A stretch of DNA of 64,000 bases from Mangrovivirga cuniculi (GTDB taxonomy: Bacteria; Bacteroidota; Bacteroidia; Cytophagales; Cyclobacteriaceae). The notes beneath the pieces were generated by a model. That model was not told the origin of the DNA. It made no database searches and saw nothing but the letters and a program-made list of their open reading frames with translations. The position numbers and the translations under genes were made by a program. This document shows positions 50,687 through 59,326 of this stretch, one piece after another; the first letter of the stretch is position 1; each line of letters starts with the position of its first letter. The DNA is taken from positions 919,001 to 983,000 of the forward strand of contig NZ_CP028923.1 of the NCBI RefSeq assembly GCF_005166025.1. The letters are read 5' to 3'.

Positions 50687-51458
50687 AAAAGTAATTATTG
50701 ATATGGTGAACAGGAAAGTTGAATTAACCAACTTTCCTGTTCGTATTATATCTTTGGTACCTTCTCAAACAGAGCTATTGAGTGATCTGGATCTTGATAA
50801 GCGAGTTATAGGAATTACCAAATTTTGTGTTCATCCTGAGAATTGGTTGAAAGAAAAAGAAATCATCGGGGGTACCAAAAAACTCAGGATAGATAAAATA
50901 AGACAACTCAAACCAGACCTGATCATTGCCAATAAGGAAGAAAATGTAAAAGAGGAAGTTTTAACTCTTGCTCAGGACTTTCCGGTTTATATCAGCGATA
51001 TCTCAAATTTGCAGGACGTAAATCGCATGATTAGCGATATTGGTATTTTGACTGGCAGAGAACAAAAGGCTGATGAAATTATTAATGAAATAAAAAGAAA
51101 GTCGTCCGACCTACAAAGTTTCCCTACTAAAAGCTGTCTTTATTTTATATGGAAGAATCCATGGATGATAGCGGGTAATGATACATTTATAAATGAAATG
51201 CTGGATGCTGCCGGGTATAAAAATTTATGTTCTTTTCCAAGATATCCGGAATTAACAGATGAAATGAAATCCTTAACACCAGATGAAATCCTGTTGAGTA
51301 GCGAACCATATCCTTTTAAGGAGAAAGATTTTTCTGAAGTAAAGAATATATTCCCGGACTCAGAAATTAAAATAGTCGATGGTGAATACTTCTCGTGGTA
51401 TGGAAGCAGATTGAGAGAAGCTTTTAATTATATCAAAAATTTAAGAGCAAGGTCGTAA
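50664..51458 (+). CDS. BtuF-like metal/cobalamin-binding family protein without signal peptide
   Basis: The sequence carries the start of the helical-backbone metal-receptor family: Pro-Val-Arg-Ile-Ile-Ser-Leu-Val-Pro-Ser-Gln-Thr-Glu-Leu-Leu near residue 25. It also has Leu-Lys-Pro-Asp-Leu-Ile-Ile-Ala and the two-lobe layout of vitamin B12/iron-siderophore binding proteins. From the ATG at 50664 it has 264 residues. An ATG at 50634 is also possible. No signal peptide or lipobox is seen, so export is doubtful. The N-terminus overlaps the M42 gene by 23 bases and contains a perfect 13-bp inverted repeat. Confidence 0.75.
   Translation: MTSDTSNKKVIIDMVNRKVELTNFPVRIISLVPSQTELLSDLDLDKRVIGITKFCVHPENWLKEKEIIGGTKKLRIDKIRQLKPDLIIANKEENVKEEVLTLAQDFPVYISDISNLQDVNRMISDIGILTGREQKADEIINEIKRKSSDLQSFPTKSCLYFIWKNPWMIAGNDTFINEMLDAAGYKNLCSFPRYPELTDEMKSLTPDEILLSSEPYPFKEKDFSEVKNIFPDSEIKIVDGEYFSWYGSRLREAFNYIKNLRARS
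50708..50742 (+). repeat. perfect 13-bp inverted repeat inside the BtuF-like gene start
   Basis: GAACAGGAAAGTT at 50708-50720 and AACTTTCCTGTTC at 50730-50742, separated by 9 bases. It would form a strong RNA hairpin beginning 22 bases after the stop of the M42 gene. No T-tract follows, so it is not a classical terminator. Confidence 0.7.
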
Positions 51459-51460
51459 AA

Positions 51461-52680
51461 TCAACCTTGCTTTATTTCAAATCCTGCTTTTTGCATATGT
51501 TCCCAGAAATTAGGGTATGATTTAGCAACAACATCTCCGTCAGCAATATTCAGTTTTAACCTGGTAGCAAGAGGAGCAAATGCCATAGCCATTCTATGAT
51601 CGTCGTATGTTTCGATATGTACTTCTTTAGGTATCTCAGGACTTGGAGTTAATAACCATTCGCCTTTGTGTTCTTCCATTTTTGCCCCTAACTTCCCTAA
51701 TTCATTTTGTAAAGCCTGAATACGGTCAGTTTCTTTGATTCTCAGACTCTCAAGTCCTGTTAAGTGGCATCTTACTCCCTTTGCAGCACAAGCAACAGCG
51801 ACCGTTTGGGCCAGATCAGGGCAGTCAGAAAAGTCAATATGGATAACATCATCATGATCACATTTTAAAAGTTTTACTCCATCATCAGAGAATTCTGATT
51901 GAACTCCAAGACTTTTCATTATAGCTGTAATGACTCTGTCTCCCTGGAAGCTTTTTTGTCGAAGACCCTTCAAAAAATCGATGACTCTTTTGCTAGAGCA
52001 ACTACACTAAACCAATAACTTGCCCCAGACCAGTCACTTTCAATTTCATAGTTATTAGGCTGATATTTTCCGTGAGGAATTTTTATTGTATTTTCTATCC
52101 AATCAGCTTTAACGCCATAATGTTCCATAAGTCCTAAAGTCATTTCAACATATGGCCTGCTACCAAGTTTTCCAATTATATTGATTGTAAGTCCTTCAGG
52201 TAAAACCGGAGCGATCATCAATAATGCCGAAATATATTGCGAACTGATGTCACCTTTAATAGATATCTCATTTTTCGATTGACCTTTGAACGGTTTGATC
52301 TGTAAAGGAGGATATCCTTCTTCATTAATATAGTTTATATCACAACCGATAGACCTTAAAGCGTCAACCAATATACCAATAGGTCTCTGGCACATTCTTT
52401 CAGTACCTGTAAGAGTTACTTCCTTTTCATTAATGGCCATATATGCAGTGAGAAATCTCATGGTAGTACCTGCATCAATTACATCAAGGGTTGATTCTTC
52501 CGAATTAAGAAGCCTCTTCATCGTTTGTGTATCTCTTGCCGCCGAGAGGTTGCTTATTGTATCCTCTGCATTGGCAAGTGCCTCAATTATCAATGCCCTG
52601 TTACTTTCACTTTTACTAGCCACCGGTGTGATTTCTACAGCTGGCAAAAGTTGATTCTTTTCTATTTTAAGGCTTGGCAT
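51461..52680 (-). CDS. aroA: 3-phosphoshikimate 1-carboxyvinyltransferase (EPSP synthase), interrupted by a one-base frameshift
   Basis: It joins shikimate-3-phosphate and phosphoenolpyruvate in the shikimate pathway. The N-terminal part (52680 to 51970) has Ser-Lys-Ser-Glu-Ser-Asn-Arg-Ala and Asp-Ala-Gly-Thr-Thr-Met-Arg-Phe-Leu-Thr-Ala. The C-terminal part (51973 to 51461) has Leu-Arg-Ile-Lys-Glu-Thr-Asp-Arg and Thr-Tyr-Asp-Asp-His-Arg-Met-Ala-Met-Ala. The frame breaks at a six-base T run of the coding strand (A run 51972-51977 region). One more T gives Ser-Ile-Phe-Leu-Lys-Gly-Leu-Arg and 406 residues. The domains are otherwise normal, so a sequence error is likely. aroB and DAHP synthase lie upstream on the same strand. 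Confidence 0.92.
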
Positions 52681-52784
52681 GGTTAAGTTTTTGTTAATTT
52701 ATTTTATCAATTCAACAATTTCGGCACGGTTTTCGTATATTATATTGTAATCAAAAAGTAGTTTAATTTTCAAAATATAAGCCT

Positions 52785-53018
52785 ATGAAAACATCAATTA
52801 CCGGAAAATTTTTTACCCTCGTAGCCGGAGCTGCAATTGGTACAACAATTGGTTTTTTAATTGCTCCGGGTAAAGGAGATGAAACCAGAAGATCATTACT
52901 TTACAAAGCAAAAATTTTAAAAGCTAATATTAATGCTCTTGCTGGTGTCAAAGAAGTTGATTCCAGAAATTATGCTGAATCAAATGATCCTTCAGATAAT
53001 CAACTTTTAGGAGTTTGA
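52785..53018 (+). CDS. YtxH-like small membrane protein
   Basis: A 77-residue protein with one hydrophobic segment (about 9-27, with Gly-Ala-Ala-Ile-Gly-Thr-Thr-Ile-Gly). Ile-Ala-Pro-Gly-Lys-Gly-Asp-Glu-Thr-Arg follows, the usual start of YtxH/gas-vesicle-like general stress proteins, and then a short helical tail. It lies between aroA and aroB on the opposite strand, and its end overlaps the end of aroB by 19 bases. Function is unknown, perhaps stress-related by family. Confidence 0.65.
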   Translation: MKTSITGKFFTLVAGAAIGTTIGFLIAPGKGDETRRSLLYKAKILKANINALAGVKEVDSRNYAESNDPSDNQLLGV

Positions 53019-54076
53019 TCTGAAAATTTTGAAATCAACTGCATATAATTTTCAACCGCAATTCTTACTTCTTTTAAGCTAACAACTTTATCGAATGTGC
53101 TTTTACCAATATTATTTAAAAGCACAAAGTAGATCGTATTGCCCTTATTTTTTTTATCGTGAACGCACTTGTTTACTATTTCGTTTATTGCCTTTTCAGG
53201 AATATGCAAAGGCTTGAATGTTTTTAGTATATAGTTGCTTATATCGCTAAAATCATTTTTAGATAATCCCGTGAATTTAGTACTAAGATCAGCTTCTATA
53301 ATCATACCTGCAGCTATAGCTTCTCCATGCAGGCAGGCGGTATCTCCATAATTTTCTAGAAACCAGCTTTCAATAGCGTGTCCTATAGTATGCCCGAAAT
53401 TCAATATTTTTCTCAATCCTTTTTCTGTCGGATCATTAGATACTACTTCACCTTTGATTCTTATAGCATTCAAGGTGATATCAGACCAGTCCTCTACATT
53501 TAACGGATCAACTTTTTTAATTTTCTCCCACCAGGCAGAATCGGAGATTAACGCATGTTTTACCACCTCGGCATAACCAGATAGTAATTGCCTTTCTGGT
53601 AAACTGCTGAGAAAATCATTATTTATCAACACCTGATCCGGGTTGCGAAATAATCCGATATGATTTTTCAGACCGTCATAATCTACACCTAGTTTCCCTC
53701 CAATTGAAGCATCAACCTGGGATAAAAGAGTAGTGGGTATGTTTATGAAATAAATCCCTCTCTTAAAAGTAGAAGCACAAAAACCACCCATGTCGCCAAT
53801 CACACCACCACCTAGGTTTATCAAAAGAGACTTTCGGTCTGCATTTTCTTTAGTCAGTTCATTCCAGATCAAACAGCTAGTATTGAGTGTTTTATTAGAT
53901 TCTCCGGATTCAATTTTTATTAATTTAGCATCGAATTCAATTTCAATCTCCGGAAGACAATGTTTTTCTGTATTTTCATCGACTAGTATAAAAACTTTGC
54001 TGACTTCCTTTTCCTTGATGAATGAATTTAAAGACTCATTTAAGGAAGATTCAATTTTAATATAATCAGGAATCAT
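53000..54076 (-). CDS. aroB: 3-dehydroquinate synthase
   Basis: It makes 3-dehydroquinate from DAHP using NAD and a metal ion, the second shikimate step. The 358 residues include Gly-Gly-Gly-Val-Ile-Gly-Asp-Met-Gly-Gly-Phe (NAD-binding, about 89-99), the Pro-Thr-Thr-Leu-Leu-Ser-Gln-Val-Asp-Ala segment and metal ligands in Gly-His-Thr-Ile-Gly-His-Ala-Ile-Glu. His-Gly-Glu-Ala-Ile-Ala-Ala-Gly-Met follows. It overlaps the preceding DAHP synthase gene by 11 bases, a coupled operon. Confidence 0.95.
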   Translation of the reverse strand: MIPDYIKIESSLNESLNSFIKEKEVSKVFILVDENTEKHCLPEIEIEFDAKLIKIESGESNKTLNTSCLIWNELTKENADRKSLLINLGGGVIGDMGGFCASTFKRGIYFINIPTTLLSQVDASIGGKLGVDYDGLKNHIGLFRNPDQVLINNDFLSSLPERQLLSGYAEVVKHALISDSAWWEKIKKVDPLNVEDWSDITLNAIRIKGEVVSNDPTEKGLRKILNFGHTIGHAIESWFLENYGDTACLHGEAIAAGMIIEADLSTKFTGLSKNDFSDISNYILKTFKPLHIPEKAINEIVNKCVHDKKNKGNTIYFVLLNNIGKSTFDKVVSLKEVRIAVENYMQLISKFSDQTPKS

Positions 54077-55160
54077 GGTTGTCCTCCTTTTTGTTCATAA
54101 TACGAGTTTGAGTTTTTATTGACTCAGTATGAAGCAGTTTAACTAATTCTTTTACAAAATCTGAATTTAATCCCAGAGATTCACCCCATTTTTCACGTGA
54201 TTTATAAACTTCATCCCATCTTTTGACCTGGAAAACAGCTACATTATTTTCTTTTTTATAATCACCTATTTTTTCTACAAGTCTGATTCTGTTTGCTATT
54301 GCTTCAAGTAGTTCTCTGTCAGATTGATCTATTCTTCCTCTTAAATCTTCAAGCTTATTAGTAAAAGATTCATCGTCAGTATTCGGGATTCTGGTATTTA
54401 ATATCTGAATTATGTCCTTCAATTGTTGAGGAGAAACCTGTTGTTTGGCATCACTCCAGGCTTGATTCGGGTCGCGATGAGTTTCGATCATCAATCCATC
54501 GTAATTCAGGTCAAGCATTTTCTGAGACAGATCGTAAATGAGATCTCTTTCTCCTGCTATATGACTTGGATCCCCAATCAGTGGTATTTGTGGCATTAAT
54601 CTTTTTAATTCTATCGGTAATTGCCACATGGGTTCATTTCTGAATTTTGACTGTTGAAAACTGCTGAAACCACGATGTATAGCACCTATTCTCTCAATAC
54701 CAGCACCTGCGACTCTTTCTATGGCACCCTGCCATAAGGCAAGGTCAGGATTAATCGGATTTTTAATCAGGACCGGAATGTCTACACCTTTTAATGAATC
54801 AGCAATATCCTGAACAGTAAATGGATTGACTGTTGACCTTGCGCCGATCCAAAGAATATCTATATTGTGTTTTAAAGCCTCTTCGACATGCTGGGGATTA
54901 GCTACCTCGATAGCGAACTCTACATTTAATTCTTTTTTAACAGATTCAATCCACTGCAGAGCTTCCGTACCAATACCTTCAAAGGAATTTGGTCTTGTCC
55001 GGGGTTTCCAGACACCTGCACGCATGACGTTTATTCCAAGCTGTTTGATTTGCTTACAAGTATCCAGCAGTTGATCTTCAGTTTCAGCGCTACAAGGCCC
55101 TGAAATGATAAAAGGTTTATTGGTTTTACTTCCCCACGTCTCAATTGGCTTTATATCCAT
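54066..55160 (-). CDS. bifunctional DAHP synthase / chorismate mutase
   Basis: The 364-residue fusion begins with a class I-beta DAHP synthase domain (about 1-265). It has Ser-Gly-Pro-Cys-Ser-Ala-Glu near 21, Trp-Lys-Pro-Arg-Thr-Arg-Pro and Gly-Asp-Pro-Ser-His-Ile-Ala-Gly. It ends in an AroQ chorismate mutase domain (about 280-355) with Arg-Ile-Asp-x-Ser-Asp-Arg-Glu-Leu-Leu. The mutase part at the C-terminus may serve as a feedback sensor, as in related fusions; that is inference. It supplies DAHP to aroB, which directly follows. Confidence 0.93.
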   Translation of the reverse strand: MDIKPIETWGSKTNKPFIISGPCSAETEDQLLDTCKQIKQLGINVMRAGVWKPRTRPNSFEGIGTEALQWIESVKKELNVEFAIEVANPQHVEEALKHNIDILWIGARSTVNPFTVQDIADSLKGVDIPVLIKNPINPDLALWQGAIERVAGAGIERIGAIHRGFSSFQQSKFRNEPMWQLPIELKRLMPQIPLIGDPSHIAGERDLIYDLSQKMLDLNYDGLMIETHRDPNQAWSDAKQQVSPQQLKDIIQILNTRIPNTDDESFTNKLEDLRGRIDQSDRELLEAIANRIRLVEKIGDYKKENNVAVFQVKRWDEVYKSREKWGESLGLNSDFVKELVKLLHTESIKTQTRIMNKKEDNHDS

Positions 55161-55225
55161 AACCTTTTTTTATAAATTGATTAATTTTTACTTACTTATA
55201 AACACTTTTTCACGACTGCAGGTTT

Positions 55226-55233
55226 TATCTTTG
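55226..55233 (+). promoter_or_regulatory. -7 element before proline dehydrogenase
   Basis: TATCTTTG followed by CA is an exact -7 consensus, 24 bases before the ATG at 55258. A T-run but no TTTG lies in the -33 zone. The longer reading frame from 55105 would span this promoter and the divergent gene start. Confidence 0.6.
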
Positions 55234-55257
55234 CATCGAATTTTAATATCGGTTTCT

Positions 55258-56430
55258 ATGAACGAACTTTCATTCGAAAATACCGCAGTAGCTTTTAGTC
55301 ACAAAGACAATGCTGAATTAAAGAAGTCTTACCTTATTTTTAAGGCTATGAATTACCCCTGGTTGGTAAAAGTAGGTACTTTTTTTATGAAATCCGCAAT
55401 TAAATTACATTTTCCTGTTAAGCCTTTCATTAAATGGAATGTTTTTCAACAATTTTGTGGTGGAGAGTCAATTAAGGATTGTGAAGAAACTATTAATTTG
55501 CTTAAAGGCAGAGGCGTTGGAACAATATTAGATTATTCTGTGGAAGGAGAAAAATCTGAAAAAGGTTTTGAGGCTACTACTAAAGAAATATTAAAAACCA
55601 TTGACCGTTCGGCAGGCTCTGAAGAAATCCCTTTTTCTGTTTTTAAGGTTACAGGTATTGGTTCATTTGATCTTCTAGCTAAAATTCAGGCCGGTGAAAA
55701 GCTATCAGCTAAAGAAGAGAAAGCATACGAAAAATTAAAAGAACGTTTTCACAGGATTTGTAAGTACGCTTACGATAACAATGTTAGAATTCTTGTGGAT
55801 GCAGAGGAAACCTGGATTCAGGATGTGATTGACGAACTCACCTATAAAATGATGGCATTGTTCAATAAAGATAGTGCGATTGTTTATAATACATACCAGA
55901 TGTATTGCCATGCTTCTCTAAAAAACCTCAAAGATGCTTATCATGATGCGACCATGCATCAATATTGGTTAGGAGCTAAATTGGTTCGAGGAGCCTATAT
56001 GGAGAAAGAAAGAGAAAGAGCAGAGGAAAAAGGATACCTTGATCCCATTCAACCTTCAAAGGAAACTACTGATCAGGATTTTAATAAAGCACTTAAATTT
56101 TGTACTGATAATAAGCAGCGTATAGCTGTTATCTGTGGCTCTCACAATGCATACAGTAATGCGTTGCTAACCGAATTAATGGATAAACATAGCGTAAAGC
56201 ATGATGATGAAAGATTTTATTTTGCTCAATTGTATGGAATGAGCGACCATATCTCTTTTAACCTTGCAGAGCGAGGATTTAATGTAGTTAAATATGTTCC
56301 TTATGGGCCTGTACAATCAGTAATGCCCTACCTTGTTAGAAGAGCAGAAGAAAATACTTCAATTGCGGGGCAGTCAAGCAGGGAGTATATGCTGGTAAGT
56401 GCTGAAATGAAAAGAAGAAATAATCAGTAA
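55258..56430 (+). CDS. proline dehydrogenase
   Basis: A flavoenzyme that oxidises proline to pyrroline-5-carboxylate. From the ATG at 55258 it has 390 residues. The TIM-barrel sequence includes Val-Asp-Ala-Glu-Glu-Thr-Trp, Lys-Leu-Val-Arg-Gly-Ala-Tyr-Met-Glu-Lys-Glu-Arg, Ala-Gln-Leu-Tyr-Gly-Met and a C-terminal Tyr-Val-Pro-Tyr-Gly-Pro. No membrane segment. The pyrroline-5-carboxylate dehydrogenase partner is not nearby. An ABC ATPase gene starts 3 bases after its stop. Confidence 0.92.
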   Translation: MNELSFENTAVAFSHKDNAELKKSYLIFKAMNYPWLVKVGTFFMKSAIKLHFPVKPFIKWNVFQQFCGGESIKDCEETINLLKGRGVGTILDYSVEGEKSEKGFEATTKEILKTIDRSAGSEEIPFSVFKVTGIGSFDLLAKIQAGEKLSAKEEKAYEKLKERFHRICKYAYDNNVRILVDAEETWIQDVIDELTYKMMALFNKDSAIVYNTYQMYCHASLKNLKDAYHDATMHQYWLGAKLVRGAYMEKERERAEEKGYLDPIQPSKETTDQDFNKALKFCTDNKQRIAVICGSHNAYSNALLTELMDKHSVKHDDERFYFAQLYGMSDHISFNLAERGFNVVKYVPYGPVQSVMPYLVRRAEENTSIAGQSSREYMLVSAEMKRRNNQ

Positions 56431-56433
56431 ATT

Positions 56434-57404
56434 TTGGCTCAATTTTCATTTAAGAACATATCTAAAGTATACTATGGTGAAAATAAGCCAGCTTTAAAAA
56501 ATGTCAGCTTAGACCTGGAGGAGGGAGAAGTGGTTGGGGTAATTGGGCCTAGTGGTTCCGGTAAGTCAACTTTAATTAAGCTTATAGGTGGTTTTATTGT
56601 CTCTGATGGAGGAGAGTGTTTCTATGAAAACCAAAAGCTACCCCTGTGGAAGATCTGTTGATCCCTGGATTTGAGGGCGTCAAATACCTTCGGCAGGATT
56701 TCAAGCTCGACCCAAATGACACTGTTGGCAGAAGATTAAAATTTGCATTGCGTCATTATGATGAGGACTTTGCAGAAGAGAGATATAACGAACTTATCGG
56801 ATTAACCCAATTAAAAGGCTTCGAAAACAAATTATGTAAACTACTAAGCGGAGGCCAAAGACAGAGGCTTGCACTAGCTGTATCCATTGCAGAATTTCCG
56901 GAATTATTATTAATGGATGAGCCTTTTAGTCAGCTTGACAGGGGAAATAAACTCAGACTGATAAATGCTCTAAAAGATTATCTGGAAGAAAATAATATAT
57001 CTTCAGTAATAGTAACCCATCATCCGGAGGAGCTTTTTGGTCTCGCAGACAGAATAATCGTGCTTCGGGAAGGTGAGATAATTCAGGAAGGAAGTTCAAA
57101 TGAGATATATACGAATCCTGAACATAAAATCACTGCTGAATTGTTTGGCCCGGTGAATTGGTTTTCTAATGGATCAAAAAAGAATAATGGTTGGAGATGG
57201 GAAGATACCTTTTTACATTCTAAAAGTAGCGATGGGTTAAAAAAAGCTACTATAAAAGACTTCTCATTTGCCGGTAAAACATTTTTATACACTTTAGAGA
57301 TGAATAAAAATATTATTCATGCTTACAGTGAAAAGAAGTTTTCTGTTGAAGATGTTGTATGGGTAGATTTTGATAAAAATAAGGAATTGAATGTCAGCAA
57401 TTAG
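56434..57404 (+). CDS. ABC transporter ATP-binding protein, interrupted by a one-base frameshift
   Basis: The first frame has Walker A (Gly-Pro-Ser-Gly-Ser-Gly-Lys-Ser-Thr) near 36-44 and ends early at 56661. The second, from the GTG at 56646, has the signature Leu-Ser-Gly-Gly-Gln-Arg-Gln-Arg, Walker B Leu-Leu-Leu-Met-Asp-Glu-Pro and the His-switch in Val-Thr-His-His. The break is at CCCC (56641-56644); one more C gives Leu-Pro-Pro-Val-Glu-Asp-Leu and about 323 residues. The start is TTG. A roughly 80-residue tail follows the ATPase. No permease gene adjoins, so the substrate is unknown. Confidence 0.88.
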
Positions 57405-57488
57405 ATTTTAAAAGGCCTTAAAAAGAGTTTTCTTTATTGGTTGTAACAAATATTATACTTTCAGGGTTCAATTTCATTGAATCTTATT

Positions 57489-57496
57489 TAATTTTG
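57489..57496 (+). promoter_or_regulatory. -7 element before lysS
   Basis: TAATTTTG followed by CA matches TAnnTTTG, 28 bases upstream of lysS, after a 120-base gap. No clear -33 element. Confidence 0.5.
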
Positions 57497-57524
57497 CATT
57501 TTTAATAACAAAAAGATATAGTCC

Positions 57525-59264
57525 ATGCAGTTAAGTGAGCAGGAAACCGTACGCAGGCAAAAGCGCGAAGCTTTGATTAAAAGTGGAATAAATCCTTATC
57601 CATCAGAACTATTTGAAGTGAATGTTACCGCGAAAGACATTCACGAGAACTATGAAAAGAATAAGACTGATTATAAGAATATTTCTATTGCCGGACGATT
57701 GATGTCTCGTAGAATTATGGGGTCAGCCTCATTTGCTGAACTGCAGGATTCAACCGGTAGAATTCAATTATACTTCAGAAGAGATGATATCTGTCCAGGT
57801 GATGATAACTCACTATACAATGATGTCTTCAAGAAGATGACGGACATTGGTGATATAATTGGAATCAAAGGTTATGTGTTTACAACTCAAACAGGTGAGT
57901 TAACTATTCATGTCACAGACTTTAAGTTGTTAACAAAAAGCTTAAAACCTCTTCCAATAGTAAAAGAAACTGAAGATGAGTCAGGAAATAAAAAAGTGTA
58001 TGATGCTTTTTCTGATCCTGAGACAAGATACAGGCAACGTTATGTTGACCTCATAGTAAATCCTGAAGTTCGTGATGCTTTTGTTAAAAGAACACAGATG
58101 GTAAATAGTATCAGAACTTTTCTTTCTGATAAGGGATATCTTGAGGTTGAGACTCCCATTCTTCAACCTTTATACGGAGGAGCAGCAGCAAGGCCATTCA
58201 AGACGCATCACAATACGCTTGATATGACTCTCTATTTGCGAATAGCCAATGAGTTATACTTAAAAAGATTAATTGTTGGTGGATACGATGGTGTATTTGA
58301 ATTCGCTAAAGATTTCCGTAATGAAGGAATGTCTCGTTTCCATAATCCTGAGTTTACACAAGTAGAACTTTATGTAGCTTATAAAGATTACAACTGGATG
58401 ATGAATCTAGTTGAGGAAATGGTAGAAAAAGCAGCCATCGATATGCATGGTACCACTGCTGTTAAAGTTGGAAAAAACACAATTGACTTCCAGCGTCCAT
58501 GGAAACGATATACAATGTTTGAATCGATAGAAGAGTTTACAGGCATTGATATATCGGAAATGGAAGAAGATCAGCTTCGTGAAACAGCCAAAAGTCTAAG
58601 TATTGATACAGATGAATCAATGGGTAAAGGCAAGTTGATCGATGAGATCTTTGGTGAAAAAGTTGAGCCTTATTTAATTCAGCCGACATTTATTACAGAC
58701 TATCCTATTGAAATGTCTCCTTTAGCTAAGAAGCATTCAGAAAAAGAAGGATTAGTTGAACGATTTGAGGCAATTTGTAATGGTAAGGAGATATGTAATG
58801 CATTCTCTGAGTTAAATGACCCTATCGATCAAAGAGAGCGTTTTGAAGCACAATTAGAACTTGGTAAGCGTGGTGATGATGAGGCAATGGTGCTCGATGA
58901 GGATTTTCTGAGAGCCCTTGAGTATGGAATGCCTCCAACTGCCGGTTTAGGAATTGGAATAGACAGGCTTGCAATGATCATGACCAATTCAGATTCTATT
59001 CAGGATGTATTGTTCTTCCCTCAGATGAAGCCTGAGAAGAAACCTGAAGTAGCAACAGAAAAAGATTATATTGAAATAGGAGTAAGGGAAGAATTAATTC
59101 CAATCCTGCAGAATCTTGGCTTCACAACACTTGATAAAATAAAAGAAGCTAATCCAAACAAATTGTTTAATGATGTTTGTGGGACACGGAAAAAGTTAAA
59201 ACTTAAAGATGTGAAGAACCCTTCGAAGGAAGAAGTGGAAAGCTGGATTAATGCAGTAAGTTAA
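57525..59264 (+). CDS. lysS: lysyl-tRNA synthetase, class II, with C-terminal extension
   Basis: It charges tRNA-Lys. The OB-fold anticodon-binding domain (about 50-150) is followed by the class II core. Motif 2 is [14 protein letters not shown] and motif 3 is Gly-Leu-Gly-Ile-Gly-Ile-Asp-Arg-Leu near residue 480. At 579 residues it is about 75 longer than E. coli LysS. The extra part is a lysine- and leucine-rich C-terminal segment after Phe-Phe-Pro-Gln-Met-Lys-Pro, possibly a helical RNA-binding appendix. Confidence 0.97.
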   Translation: MQLSEQETVRRQKREALIKSGINPYPSELFEVNVTAKDIHENYEKNKTDYKNISIAGRLMSRRIMGSASFAELQDSTGRIQLYFRRDDICPGDDNSLYNDVFKKMTDIGDIIGIKGYVFTTQTGELTIHVTDFKLLTKSLKPLPIVKETEDESGNKKVYDAFSDPETRYRQRYVDLIVNPEVRDAFVKRTQMVNSIRTFLSDKGYLEVETPILQPLYGGAAARPFKTHHNTLDMTLYLRIANELYLKRLIVGGYDGVFEFAKDFRNEGMSRFHNPEFTQVELYVAYKDYNWMMNLVEEMVEKAAIDMHGTTAVKVGKNTIDFQRPWKRYTMFESIEEFTGIDISEMEEDQLRETAKSLSIDTDESMGKGKLIDEIFGEKVEPYLIQPTFITDYPIEMSPLAKKHSEKEGLVERFEAICNGKEICNAFSELNDPIDQRERFEAQLELGKRGDDEAMVLDEDFLRALEYGMPPTAGLGIGIDRLAMIMTNSDSIQDVLFFPQMKPEKKPEVATEKDYIEIGVREELIPILQNLGFTTLDKIKEANPNKLFNDVCGTRKKLKLKDVKNPSKEEVESWINAVS

Positions 59265-59286
59265 TTATATAAAATAAATTAATAGG

Positions 59287-59315
59287 AAAGGCTATCATTT
59301 TGGTAGCCTTTTTTT
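59287..59315 (+). terminator. lysS terminator
   Basis: AAAGGCTA at 59287-59294 pairs with TAGCCTTT at 59304-59311 around a 9-base loop, followed by T-run to 59315. It lies between convergent lysS and lptD; the U-tract suits lysS. Confidence 0.85.
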
Positions 59316-59326
59316 ATGCGCATGTT

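Noticed and set aside
50749-50756. TATCTTTG as a promoter of the BtuF-like gene
   Set aside because: It encodes part of the conserved Ile-Ser-Leu-Val segment of the protein, so a start after it would remove the fold's first strand; coincidence is likely.
55105-55257. Upstream extension of proline dehydrogenase
   Set aside because: It overlaps the divergent DAHP synthase start and the TATCTTTG promoter element.
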